Source: Lucifuga dentata (Eukaryota; Chordata; Actinopteri; Ophidiiformes; Bythitidae). From it: a stretch of DNA of 64,000 nucleotides. The first letter of the stretch is position 1, and each line of letters begins with the position of its first letter. Position numbers and translations under genes: made by a program. Below the pieces are notes generated by a model. That model was not told the origin of the DNA and searched no databases. It was given only the letters and a program-made list of their open reading frames with translations. Shown in pieces: positions 1 through 12,428 of this stretch. The DNA is taken from contig VXCM01002930.1 of the NCBI GenBank assembly GCA_014773175.1, positions 1 through 64,000 of the forward strand, in the 5' to 3' direction.

Positions 1-545
1 GGACAAAATGGACCAATCAGAGCTGTTTATTTCAGTCAGGAGGAGCAAAGTTATCATGCAGCACTAAGAAGATTTCAAACACATCATAACTGCTAACAGC
101 AACACGTTGCTGCAAATAAGGCTAGGGAGGAATGCTGCAGAAAGTTGCTGATAGTTTATGCGTAAGTTTTATGTAATTTACCACTCAATGCATCTCAATG
201 CACCGTTTATTCCTAACGTGATGCTGCACATTCTACAGCTCTGACACTTTAAACCTGATGCAGCAGATTTAAATATTATACTAAGAACTGCATTTATGTC
301 TGGCACTGTCCATATAGGATACATAACAATCACTAGTTTTTGACCAAAAATTAATTTTATTAGTTTGTTGACTAATCAAATTTTAATCGGCGTTCTATTA
401 GCTGTATACTGTATATTAATGTAGGCTAAAGTCATACAGATTCATAATATATAGTATTAATGTAAACGTCATACTGATTCATAATATAGTGAACTATTAA
501 TGTATGTTACCTGCGATTTTATAGAAGTCTTCTTTTATAGCGAGT
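1..545. other. Intron 5 of phldb1, no gene seen
   Basis: AT-rich unique-looking sequence with short ATTAATGTA/CATAATATA duplications near 415-500. I see no exon, RNA gene or recognisable transposon. Confidence 0.6.
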
Positions 546-581
546 GTGGGCAAATGGCCACGAACACCACAAACATATATG

Positions 582-645
582 CGCTACAGATTCTCAGCTG
601 AGGGAATACGTTATGCAAACTTGTCCAGCTGGACTGGACCGGACC

Positions 646-692
<47 letters not shown>

Positions 693-797
693 TACAACGT
701 GATGCATGAAGTTTGCGCTACTGTAAGTGCACGGCTCCGGTCCGGTCCAGCTCGACAAGTTTGCATAACGTATTCCCTCAGCTGAGAATCTGTAGCG
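582..797. repeat. Long palindromic foldback (MITE-like), arms about 60 bp
   Basis: The left arm 582-645 (CGCTACAGATTCTCAGCTGA onward to CTGGACCGGACC) is the reverse complement of the right arm 739-797 with very few mismatches. The loop holds a (TA)n tract (645-690). No transposase is present. The size and structure suit a non-autonomous foldback element; the superfamily is not identifiable. Confidence 0.75.
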
Positions 798-1110
798 TTC
801 ATAGAGAACATCATCAGAAACGGATCTATTCTGTCTCTAAACTCTCTGAAGTGAACCTCACACAATTCCAGCACCCAAATCAATGTGATCTGTAAAGAAT
901 TTCCAAAAGAGTTGAAAGGGTGGCGCCTTTTAGTCGATTTCAAGCCGAAACTCTGAACAAAACCTGGTCCGACCAGGTTATGTCTGCAGCATGAGTTGCC
1001 ATGGTGATCCAGCCAGGTTAAAAGAGAGCCACCTTCGTGGTACTGAAAACCTTGGCTTTAGGCTCAACATACCTCGCTAACCCACTAATCTCGCTTCGTG
1101 GTACAGCCCT

Positions 1111-2550
1111 CAGGAAACACCAGCAACACCAGCCAACACCAGGAAACACCTGCTAACACCAGCCAACATCAGCCAACACCAGCTAACACTACAAAACACC
1201 AGCCAACACCTGCAAACACCAGCCAACACCAGCTAACACCAGCAAACACCTGCAAACACCAGCCAACACCAGGAAACACCTGCTAACATCAGCCAACACC
1301 AGCTAACACCAGCAAACACCTGCAAACACCAGCCAACACCAGCTAACACCTAACAACAGCCAACACCAGGAAACACCAACAACACCAGCCAACACCAGGA
1401 AACACCTGCTAACACCAGCCAACACCAGTCAACACCAGGGAACATCAGCCAACACCAGCTAACACTACAAAACACCAGCCAACACCTGCAAACACCAGCC
1501 AACACCAGCTAACACCTGCTAACACCAGCCAACACCAGGAAACACCTGCTAACACCAGCCAACACCAGGAAACACCTGCTAACATCAGCCAACACCAGGA
1601 AACACCTGCTAACATCAGCCAACACCAGGAAACACCTGCTAACATCAGCCAACACCAGCTAACACCTAACACCAGCCAACACCAGGAAACACCTGTAACA
1701 CCAGCCAACACCAGCAACACCAGCCAACATCAGCTAACACCAGGAAACACCAGAAAACACCTGCTAACATCAGCTAACACCAGGAAACACCTGCTAACAT
1801 CAGCCAACACCAGGAAACACCTGCTAACATCAGCCAACACCAGCTAACACCTAACACCAGCCAACACCAGGAAACACCTGTAACACCAGCCAACACCAGC
1901 AACACCAGCCAACATCAGCTAACACCAGGAAACACCAGAAAACACCTGCTAACATCAGCTAACACCAGGAAACACCTGCTAACATCAGCCAACACCAGGA
2001 AACACCTGCTAACATCAGCCAACACCAGCTAACACCTAACACCAGCCAACACCAGGAAACACCTGTAACACCAGCCAACACCAGCAACACCAGCCAACAT
2101 CAGCTAACACCAGGAAACACCAGAAAACACCTGCTAACATCAGCTAACACCAGCTAACACCAGCAAACACCTGCAAACACCAGCCAACACCAGCAGAAAC
2201 CAGAAAATACCAGCTGAAACCAGCCAACACCTGCTAACACCAGCCAACACCAGTCAACTCCAGCAACACCAGCAATACCAGCCAACATCAGCTAACACCA
2301 GGAAACACCAGGAAACACCTGCTAACACCAGCCAACACCAGGAAACACCAGCAACACCAGCCAACACCAGGAAACACCTGCTAACACCAGCCAACACCAG
2401 CTAACACCAGCTAACACCAGCTAACACCAGGAAACATCTGCTAACACCAGAAAACACCTGCTAACACCAGCCAACACCAGGAAACACCAGCAACACCAGC
2501 CGACACCAGCTGAAACCAGGAAACACCAGCTAAAGCCAGCCAACACCAGT
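1111..2550. repeat. 1.4-kb minisatellite of AACACCAGCC/AACACCAGGAA units
   Basis: It is built from 10-16-bp units related to AACACCAGCCAACACCAGG and AAACACCTGCT. In the middle, 1741-2111, a higher-order unit repeats with a 185-bp period (the string CAGGAAACACCAGAAAAC recurs at 1741, 1926 and 2111). Open frames on both strands here are repeat artefacts. Confidence 0.95.
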
Positions 2551-5500
2551 TCAAACTAGACCCATACAAATGGGCTCCAGACAGCAAATGTCCCCATGTT
2601 CCTTCACCAAAGTATCCAAATGTAACTGAGAAATAAGTCTGAAACATTCATTTAAAGATGCTGCATGAAAGCTTTGCTTTGCTAACACCCTGATCCCCAG
2701 ACCATTAACCTGGAATCTACTTTGTAAGAAAATTCCCTGTGATCCTGAAAAAATGAGACGAAAATGGACTGTGGACTCACTCTCATGATGGACACAGCTG
2801 AGAAGAAAAGGGTCATCCCCTGCAGTGAAGCAGACAACTACTACCAGCTCAACCAAAAGACAGATGAACAAAACCACCCTTTAAAAGCGAACACCCCCAT
2901 CCCCAACCCCACAATTACTACCCCCACTCCACCCATACTCCTGAAGATTACAAGCTCACACTGACTACGTGTTATCACTCACCAAGCTACCATTTAAATG
3001 TGCTCAGCTCCAAACCAAATGCATTTTAGGCTCCCTAAAGATTCAAAGCTGAACTAAAGAATCCAAGATATGCATGTAGCATCTCATACCAAACAGCCAT
3101 CAAATGTACCAGATACCATTAACCTGCTTTCACAACCTGCAGTTATACTAATGAGAAATCTAAATGACATTACTTTTTAAAGTAGGCAAAAAAGAAAACT
3201 TCTAATTCTGAAACTATAACAGCGCCAACTGAAGTTTAGATCTGTAACTTTTTGTTAAAATATTGTAGTTTTCTGTCCCATGTATCGTAAAGCACTGGCA
3301 GGCGCTGAGACTGCCAGTTTACATGGTTAAACCCGTCATCTCCACGCAGCAGCTCGCCACCTTTTGAATGAAGCTGCCAATAAAGTCGGTTTAAAACACA
3401 TCGGAAACAGAAGTGGATGGAATATTTGCCAGGTTTTGTGGCGCTGCACACAGAAATCAACAGCATGAGAGTAGTGGATAAACTTTTTTCCAGTGGATGA
3501 TTCAATTGAATTTTCTGCACAAAATATTAAAACCAAAGGAATCAATGGCAGGCAGCTAAGGAGGTGAATTTGATTTCTGAAGATGCTGCAAGGCGGAAAA
3601 GGCTTAGTTAAACTTCCTGTGGAAAATGAGTCGACCACTGCCTCCTGTTAGCTTATTAAAAGGATGCAACAGTTCATGTTGGTGCCTTATTGGTCAAACA
3701 CAGTGACACACTGTGCATCTTCCACACACACAGTGGCTGCAAGCCAATCAGATCAATCCAATGCTTTTCTTCTGCTCTACGTTGGCAGGTTTAGAAAGTG
3801 AACTGCTGCATCTCACTGTCAGTTTTCTCTCATTTTGTATGTTTTACCTCACTTTTCTCTTCACTTTCCTTATTCATGTCCTCCCAGGAGCAGCATCATC
3901 TTTCTCGTGTCTTTCTCCCCTGAGAGTCAGCGTCTCCTGTTTTCTTTCATGCTCTTTAATGTTTCTCCCTCCCGTTTCTCTCCTCCTTCTCCTCCAACTC
4001 CAGATGAGAGCATTTCCTCATCTGTGTACCTTTGATCAGCGCTTTTTTTTTTTTTTTTTGNTTTTTTTTTTTTTTTTTGAGTATACGTTGGTATTCTTTT
4101 TTTTTACACGTTAACCAATGTCACAGGCACAAACATGCATGCACTCAGTATTTCAAGAGTCTACTGCGAAGCATCAACGAAGCCTTATTCTCTGCTCATA
4201 TCTTCAGGCAGGCAGGAAGCTTCACACCCTAGTCTGTAAAACAAACCCTACTCATGATCAGACTCTGATTCTCTGAGGGATCATCATGCATAGATCCCAT
4301 AGAAGGAACAAACAGATGATCCCAACAAGATCCTAACAACCACTTCTATTTTATTCTCTTCTGCTGCTTTTCCCCCCGGCATCAGAAAGTGGTTTGAAAG
4401 TGGGGAAAGCAGGAAAAGGATGAACGAGCTCTCCAGCAGCAGCCAAACGTGTCTTGATAATAAGCTGCTGCATGTCGCTGGTACTGATCTCAGAATCTCC
4501 ACATGAAGCTATGGCTTTATTGCTCCCTGTGGGGGTGGCTGGCATTTAAACAGATGAAGCTGCTTCTTTGACAGGGATCCAAACCTGGAGGCATTTTCTA
4601 AATGAACACTGGTTCCAGTTAGAACATCAAAGATGAGATACAATAATTAAAGGCTCCATGAGAGTGATATTTTTACATTCTCTAGACGCTGCTGGGATAA
4701 CAGGCAGGCTTACGCGATGCTTATTATTACAGGACAGAGATAAGGCCGATGAAAAGACAACATCACCGGTCTGCATGAACCGCATTCAGCTCCATCAGTT
4801 ATGTCGAGTTAAACAATTTCTATGCACAAGAAAATACAAGATTTAACGTAATAACCCCCAAAGTCAAAAATGTGGCAGCTGTTTTCAACAGCCGGTGCTG
4901 TAAAACCGTTTTTCCAGGAGTCATTAGGTAAGCGAGTAAATGCAAACAACGCTTCCACAGCTGTGAAGCTGAGAGATCCACAAGCTGCTTCACACTGAGC
5001 GCCACTACGCTAAATGATGCATTATCATTATTATTTATGTTTTACATGCGGCTGAAGACCAGCAGGTCAAAGTCATTTGCGTTATTGTTTACAAGCTAAA
5101 ATATTACAGGATTTAGTGAGTTATAGTTGTACTGAATGAAAACACTCTACTGTTTCTACTTGTCCACTTATTGATTTTTACTCATGTTGTTACAGTTTGC
5201 AATATTATTTACTTCTGCAGTCACAGTACATTATTCAGTGTTACATGTGGTCTTGAATATCATTAAAGTCATGATATGATTTTAAGGCTATATTGCCACT
5301 CCTACATGCTGTATTGTGTTTTTTTTATTTCACATTGTGAGGTTTTTACTAAATGACACATGGTTGTGACACTTTTGAATAGCAAGTTTCTGCTTCTCAT
5401 TTAACAGGGCTGCGATGGACTCTACATACTCATTTCACTATCATTACGTGATTACATGCTGCATATTTCTCAAACCCAACTCATAAAATTCTCTAAGTAG

Positions 5501-5850
5501 AAAAGCAGTCTAAAGCCCAAAACCTCCCCGTGCTGACTGAGGCGTTAAAAAGTTGTAATCAAACATCAACACAGACAGACGTAACAGGTAGCATCCACAG
5601 GCCTGAGTCAGAGCAGCTTCCACATCAAGGAGTCAGCGACCAACCCGAACATCGGTAGAGCGTTAAAGAGGAGCTTCTCGTTACGCAGCAGCAGCACATG
5701 ACCTCACTCAGACCACCAGTTGCTGCAGGTTTGACCAATTCATTCTCCATTAGCTTCATCAGCACCGTGTCGTGTCTCTTTTACCGCAGCACGCAGATAA
5801 AACAAGGCCTGCTCGCCGCTCCGCCTCGTCTGAGCGCCAAAACCATCCAG
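2551..5850. other. Intron 5 continued, no gene seen
   Basis: Ordinary intronic sequence with a pyrimidine-rich stretch (3820-4080) ending in a T-run broken by a single N at 4061. I compared the open frames on both strands with the expected next phldb1 exons (coiled coil) and found no match. Confidence 0.6.
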
Positions 5851-5860
5851 CCCCAACCCA

Positions 5861-6754
5861 GCATGCCATACCCAGCCATGACACACTATACCCACCCATA
5901 ACACACCATACCCATCCATAACACACCATACCCAGCCATACCCATCCAAACCAATCCACAACACACTATACCCAGACATACCTACAACACATTATACCCA
6001 TCCAACACACCAATACCCAGCCATACCCATCCACAACACACCAATACCCAGCCATACCCATCCACAACACACATCCATACCCATTCACAACACATTATAC
6101 CCATCCATAACACACCGTACCCAGCCATGATACACTATACCCACCCATAACACACTATACCCATCCATACCAATCCACAACACACTATACCCAGACATAC
6201 CTACAACATATTATACCCATCCAACACACCAATACCCAGCCATACCCATCCACAACACACCATACCCAGTCATACCCATCCACAACACACATCCATACCC
6301 AGCCATACCCATTAACAACACATTATACCCATCCATAACACACCGTACCCAGCCATAACACACTATACCCATCCATACCCAGCCATACCACACCATACCC
6401 ATCCATAACACACCATACCCATCCATGACACACCATACCCATCCACATCCATCCATGACACACCATACCCATCCATTACACACCATACCCATCCATGACA
6501 CATCATACCCATCCACACCCATCCATGACACACCATACCCATCCATTACACATCATACCCAGCCATGACACACCATACCTATCCACATCCATCCATGACA
6601 CACCATCCTCATCCATCCATAACACACCATACCCATCCACATCCATCCATGACACACCATACCCATCCATGACACACCATACCCAGCCATGACACACCAT
6701 ACCCAGCCATGACACACCATACCCATCCTCACCCATCCATAACACACCATACCC
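5861..6754. repeat. 0.9-kb minisatellite of ACACCATACCCATCCATG units
   Basis: Units are related to ACACACCATACCCATCCATA and CCCAGCCATACC. The first half is a 219-bp higher-order duplication: the marker CAGACATACCTACAACA recurs at 5973 and 6192. The second half is a shorter-period CCATCCATGACACACCATA array. The long open frames over it are repeat artefacts. Confidence 0.95.
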
Positions 6755-6762
6755 ATATACTG

Positions 6763-7660
6763 GGGCTGGGCGATATGTCCTAAAAGTAAAATCTCAATTT
6801 TTTTTTTTCATACTGATGGACGATTTTCAATTTTAATCATTTTTTTTTTTGTTTTTCTCTAAAATAAAAAAAAACAAACAAAAACAAAAACATACTATAA
6901 TTCAAATGTGTTTTCTTTATTAAAATAATAAGAACAAATACTGATATAATAAAATTGTAGGGCTTTATAAACAAAAACCTTTTAAACTAAAAGGATTTCA
7001 CAGCGATGTCCAGGTTCCTGTGAGGAACACCAGCCTGTCTGCTGCCTCTGGCTTGATGCTCTGACATGTTATAATATTCCACGTATGAAGACCCTCTGAT
7101 CAGATGCCATGACACTGGAACATGATGCAGGAACATCATTTGCTTTTTCGCTGCGCTTTGACTGCAGATCTGCATCTCGCTGCATTGCTGCCACTCAGCT
7201 GCATGTTTCTGTTGCAGCTGCTGAAATAGTTTGAAGCGCTGCTACTTCTAGTAGCTGCAGCTCCTAAAGTTTACAGACGTCACTGTTTGCTCCACACCGA
7301 AGTGCAAAACCAATCAAATTCCAAATGACTGACATGATGAAGTGACGTCACCTTTTTTAGAAACGAGCTCATCTTCAGTGGAAGTGTTTGCTAGCGTCTT
7401 GCTGCACGTCTGACCTGCTGAAAGTTTCGCGAGCGTGGCATCAACAAACCTGATGGACCATTGATTGGTAAGGTTGATAACTGCGTCCGCTGCAGGCAGA
7501 ACCGAGCGGACCCTCACGGATAGCGGAAAGTATAAACAAGGCTTGCAGGTTTAACGTGCATGGGCTTGATTAACAGAGTGCGACCCGCTGCCACGTTTCC
7601 CCTTCAAAATAATTAGATATTTGGGTTTTTTTTTATTAAATCATGATTTTCAATTCAGCA
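6763..7660. mobile_element. Probable hAT-like DNA transposon fragment
   Basis: It begins with GGGGCTGGGCGATATGTCC followed by AT-rich sequence. This is close to the GGGCTGGGCGATATGG end common to a fish DNA-transposon family. The interior (6990-7600) is more GC-balanced with several CpGs. The far end, near the T-run TTGGGTTTTTTTTTATTAAA at about 7620, is only tentatively placed. No transposase motif is readable. Confidence 0.45.
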
Positions 7661-10347
7661 TTAATTCATTCATTCTGTTCAACATTCATTCTGTTCATTT
7701 CTCTATTCATTCTGTTTGTCTCTGTTCATCTTTCTGTTCATTCAACTCCTTCCATTCTGCAGTGTTACTTCATGCTGATTATAATCTTGATGGTGACTGC
7801 TTCTCAGAGGCTTCAGTGTGCTAACAACTAAACAATTCATTACAAAAAGCCCAGAAGAATCAACTGTGTGAGTTGTTTTTATTCATCAGACCATTCAGCA
7901 GGACAGCAGGATGTACACTAACGATATTTTCACCCTTTAAGAATTCAATTAGTTACTAAACCTGATCAGAGACATTGGCAAGCAGGGAGGGAGTGCATAG
8001 CATGGAGTAGTTACACTGCCCCCTCTAGTGGAGAAAATGATGTGCTGCTACAGTTAAAATCTACGTTTTATTACTGAGAGAATAAAACCAGTGTTGCTCC
8101 AGGTGACGTGTAGAAGCAATTCCACATCTGCAAGTGTGGTGTATGTGTTGATGTCATCTTAAAGCTTTCCTTTAGACAGACGGCGGGACACAGATTCAAC
8201 AGTGTCCCAGACAACATAAAAGCAATCGGTCCAAGTTCCTGTTCCATTTCCTGTTGTGTTCAGTTTTTAATCAAAATGACAGGAATCTACCTCTTAGAAG
8301 TGAAATGCAGAAATACAGCCTGCAACCATGTAAACAAGCAAACTGATATGTGTTCAAACGTTTATTGCTGATCATTTTCGACCTGCGGTAACTCTGCAAA
8401 ACACACCTTCAGTGTGTTTATTTCCATTTTCAGATATTTTCAGATCCTTTCTACTTTTACTCCACTGTGTTTTCACAGGGAATCTTGTGCTTTTGACTGC
8501 ATGACATTGATCTGATGGGTCTAGGTTCAGATTTTACATCCAACATGAGATAAGTTCATAGATGATCACTAATATCACATTATATTACTTTCCTTATTTT
8601 ATTTTATTTTTTTAATCTTTCCCTATTTCCTTTACGTTGAACCTGAGATAAACTCATTAAATATTGCTGATGTCTGGTTAAAACTGCATCTCAGTACAAT
8701 TTACTGTGTTTCAGTGTGTTGGCCTGAAACATGAACACATGTTAGTGCATCAATAATCTAACATTTGGAGAGGAAATGGTCTTCATGAAGAGTATTTTTT
8801 TTCCTTTTAATACTTAAATAAATTTAACTGTTAATCCTTAACACAATACTTTTGCAGGGCTTTACTTGTAATTGAGTATATTTTATTGTTGCATTAGTAC
8901 TTTTACTTTTTTTTTTTTTTTTTNTTTTTTTTTTTTTTTTTGGCTTTTTAAGCGTGTAGGTCTTGGCGGACATATTTGGCGTGTTCTGCAAGATGCTGTT
9001 ATACATGTGTGATGCATCTTTTGACAGACTGATCTGGCGTATGACATCGCATGTACAGTAGCAAACGTTTCAGCCATGTGTCAGGCACAGCCAACCTCTG
9101 TGACAGAAAAGCCAGCAGGCAAAAAGAAGACACGGCAGGAAAGACACATCAGCTCCCTTCACCATGGTGTATTATGAGCAACCATGGACAAAGTCCAAGC
9201 TGCAAGCGTTACTGAAGTTTTCATTTTCCTAAAACGCAATTAAGCGTGTCGTTTTCCTTGATGGCATTTCAGAAGTTCAGCTAAGCTGTGGCTGCATCTT
9301 TAAAACGTTTTTACTTTTTACTGATTTTCACTGAAAACTACGGAGAAGAAAATAATCCATCAATCAATTAATGGAAGGGACAAACCTGTATCATGGCAGA
9401 CATCCCTAAAGGTGTGACTTTTTACAGACGTATACCAACTCCCACCACGAGCGAAGCTAAGCTAATTCTTCCTTCATCTGTGCTGCTGGCCTGTTAAACA
9501 CCTAGTTTGCAAGATGTGTTTTGTATTTCAAATGTTTGTGCTCCATAACCTTTGTTACAGCTGCATAAAGCCTTTTGTCTCCTCTAGTGACACAAAAGGC
9601 TTTATGCAGCTGTTTGTACATGCTGCCTGCTACATGAGCAGTACATACAGTATGATGTGGAATACTGGAAAACTTCTCCTTTATGCTATCTTTTACCAAC
9701 CTCCATCAGCACCAACAGCACCGTGACTCAGAGCACCCCCACCCACTCATCACCAAACAATGACCAGAGATGAGACCAGGCTGCTGATGAAGAGCTGAAG
9801 TGTGAAAGTGCTAATCATTAGCGTAATAACACGGCTTGGTCATTTGCTGTGTTTGGAGGCTCAGAATGAGGCTGTGCAAAGTCTGTTGTCTGCTAATGAA
9901 CAGTAAAAAATTGTCAGTCAGTGTCCCTTAATGTGCTGACAGACAGAAAATACTGACCCAATCCAATCAGCAGGAATAACACACCGATTTCTGCAGCATG
10001 AACTCAGCTAAATGTGTGCAGAGATGCATCAGCATTCAGTCATGAAGAACCTTTACACCCCTCATTAAAAGCGACTGTGGAAACTTACAAATGAGGTCGT
10101 GGTCTGTGGGTGGAGGAGCAGTGTGTTCACAGTTTGTGCACCACGGAGCAGCATGCTGGGACTGGCTTCCTATACCCAGTATGTTTGCCAAGCCAGCATG
10201 TCAGTCAGACAGCCATGTGGAGAGATTAATGCTAGACAGTCTGGATCAGATGGACACCAGTTAAAATATGTTCCTTCCTGCTGATTAAAGAAACATTGAC
10301 AGCTACAGAACAGATTACACACATGATGAAACCTAATGAAATGCTGT
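7661..10347. other. Intron 5 continued, one perfect hairpin, otherwise no gene seen
   Basis: Unremarkable intronic sequence. It contains a CATTCTGTTCATT-like imperfect repeat (7660-7750), a T-run with a single N at 8924, and the perfect hairpin listed separately at 9557-9613. Confidence 0.6.
9557..9613. repeat. Perfect 22-bp stem hairpin with 13-nt loop
   Basis: The arms are ACAGCTGCATAAAGCCTTTTGT (shown as 9557-9578) and its exact complement at 9592-9613. The loop is CTCCTCTAGTGAC. The stem has no mismatch. A perfect stem is more typical of a foldback-transposon relic than of a microRNA precursor, which normally has bulges. The sequence matches no microRNA I recognise. Confidence 0.7.
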
Positions 10348-10920
10348 TTAAAGGACCATTCCATCCATTTTGCATGCTTGAGCCTAATATATTCAATTTT
10401 CATACAAGTTACGTTACTGACAATCATTTCCCAAAGGATAAAACCGTATTTCAGCTTTCCTGATATTTTGCTAAATTTCTTAATCTTTCAAAATCAAATA
10501 TTCAAGTGATACACCCACCTTAAAAATCCATGTTTCTCCTGCTAATAGTTACACAGCCTTATGAAGTCACGGTCCTTTAAATTTTTCCATAAACGCAGGT
10601 CTTCTTTTGGGACTATATTCCCCGGTGGAGGCATACATTCACTCCACGCTTTTTATTGAGCTTAAACACTAAAATTACATAACTTCTAAAAAAAACCTGA
10701 ATACACGTCTTGTTGGTGATGATGGATTACCTATCCCAAGAACGTTTCAAGTATCAACAAGTTGATTTTAATAGCAGAATGGACTGAAACCAATGGAGGT
10801 CTGGAAGGTAGGAAAAACATTTTTAATTCACAATTCTAGTAGTATGCTTTGGGAAATGATTGTCAGTAACGTTAAATGTCTGAAAATTGAATATATTAAG
10901 CTCAGACATGCAAAATGGGT
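10348..10920 (+). mobile_element. TTAA-type MITE, copy 1 (right end truncated)
   Basis: It starts TTAAAGGACCATTCCATCC and ends with the inverse of its left terminal repeat at GCAAAATGGGT, lacking the last 15 or so bases. The interior carries the family marker GGGACTATATTCCCCGGTGG (10610-10629) and CACGTCTTGTTGGTGATGAT (10705-10724). Internally it is in the same orientation as copies 2 and 3 or a mirrored one; the long terminal repeats make orientation ambiguous. No coding capacity. Confidence 0.85.
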
Positions 10921-12428
10921 GCATCCACTGTCATTTGCACCCTGTATATTTCATTGATATCACTCATATCAGTGAAATAATACAGATAAAGCGTGCAATA
11001 TTTTTTCTAACCCTAACTCTCCTCCTCCTCCGTCAAAGGATTTTGTCTCAATGATTTCATCTGGCAGAAAAGTTCAACACACGTCTCCTGCTGTACCACC
11101 TTCACCTCCACCTTCACCTTCACCTACGCCACGTCATCTCTGTTGAGTTTAGAAAACAAACAACGAACAGTGTGACTGGGCTTCCTGACGTCACATCAGC
11201 CAACAGTTCAGTCAGTTCACTGAGATGCTTTCCTCGTTACTCCTCCTTTTCCAAACAAAGGCAGAGCTGAAATCGTTCCCCTCCCTCCCTCCAGCGCTAC
11301 ATTTACACCACCAGGTACAGTTGAGTCAGTGTGATTTTTTTCCTCATGTAAACAGGACAAAAGGACATGTTATCAGATTGTCTGCACAGGTCCAAAATCT
11401 AGCACCTCATCCAAAACAGACATACGAGAAAAAAAAAAAAAAAAAAAAAAACTACCAGAAACCTGATGTGTTTAAATTCATTTTCCAAAAAAAAACAAAC
11501 AGAGACTTGATCTGAAAGAATAATTACAGCTGATCCAAAATGCACTCGACCCACCAAGGAACAAGAACCTTTTCTTTCAACTTGCCAAAATACTCATTTT
11601 CTCCTGCAGGGCTGATAGTGACTCTGCTCACATCCATTCGGAGGGGCAATCATCTGTCCTGAGGAACCAAGTGGACCTGTGAAGCCCTCATTCTCATCAT
11701 TCTCACATCCATTTGGGGCCACATTCATATGTGGAAATAAATCTGATATATATATATCAGATATCTGCAGACAACTGTCATCTGAACAGAGAAATCTGAA
11801 TGTCCATAATGACTCACTCATCATAAAGAGCCTCAGCTGCAATAAGAGCTCTAATCCTCCTTCTTGTACCTGCTCTTCACCGATCAACTCCGCTGGACAG
11901 GGAAACGGCTGCCACACAGAAAGTCTTAACGTCAGCAATGTTACATACATGTACACATACGACCACAAAGCCCACGTGTGGGGGTTCAGAACACTGCTCA
12001 GGGGCACCTAGCAGAGATGACAGCACCACAGATGTATACCAGCCACAATCCAACTGCTAAACTCACAACGGGAGCCCTCGACTTCCCTTGTGTTAAAACT
12101 TAGACTAAGAAACTGTTCAGTGAGGAATTTCCCTCATATCTGAGGCAGACGACATTAAGGTACAATATTAGATTCTACAGTATCAGAATGTTAACAAAAT
12201 GATCGTGTCAGAAGGTCATTATCAGTTTAGTACAAGATGCTTTTCGTAAACCTCAACTCAAAATTGAAAAACTGACCAACATCAAGTTTGTCATCTTCTA
12301 AAACAAATCAATAAATGAGTAAAAACACGATGATGAAAGTAAAGTTAAAATGCTCTTATCATGAAGTAAAAATGGAGTCGTGTGTTCTTTTAACATTAAG
12401 GAACTTGTTCGGCACGTTGGTCACTCAC
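10921..12428. other. Intron 5 just downstream of exon 5 on the transcript, no exon seen
   Basis: It contains a short palindrome TCTGATATATATATATCAGA (about 11739-11758), an A-run (11430-11451), and two near-identical CATCCATTTGG/CATCCATTCGGAGG motifs. A 137-codon minus-strand frame (12007-11594) has no recognised homology and no phldb1 coiled-coil features, so I do not call it. Confidence 0.5.

Noticed and set aside
1098..1720. Repetitive open frames (Asn-Thr-Pro-rich and Trp-Cys-Leu-rich) on both strands
   Set aside because: They are minisatellite translations.
6211..6756. Gly/Trp/Met-rich minus-strand frames
   Set aside because: They are translations of the CCATACCCATCC minisatellite.
11594..12007. 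137-codon minus-strand frame next to exon 5
   Set aside because: No recognised homology, no coiled-coil character and no splice context; likely chance.
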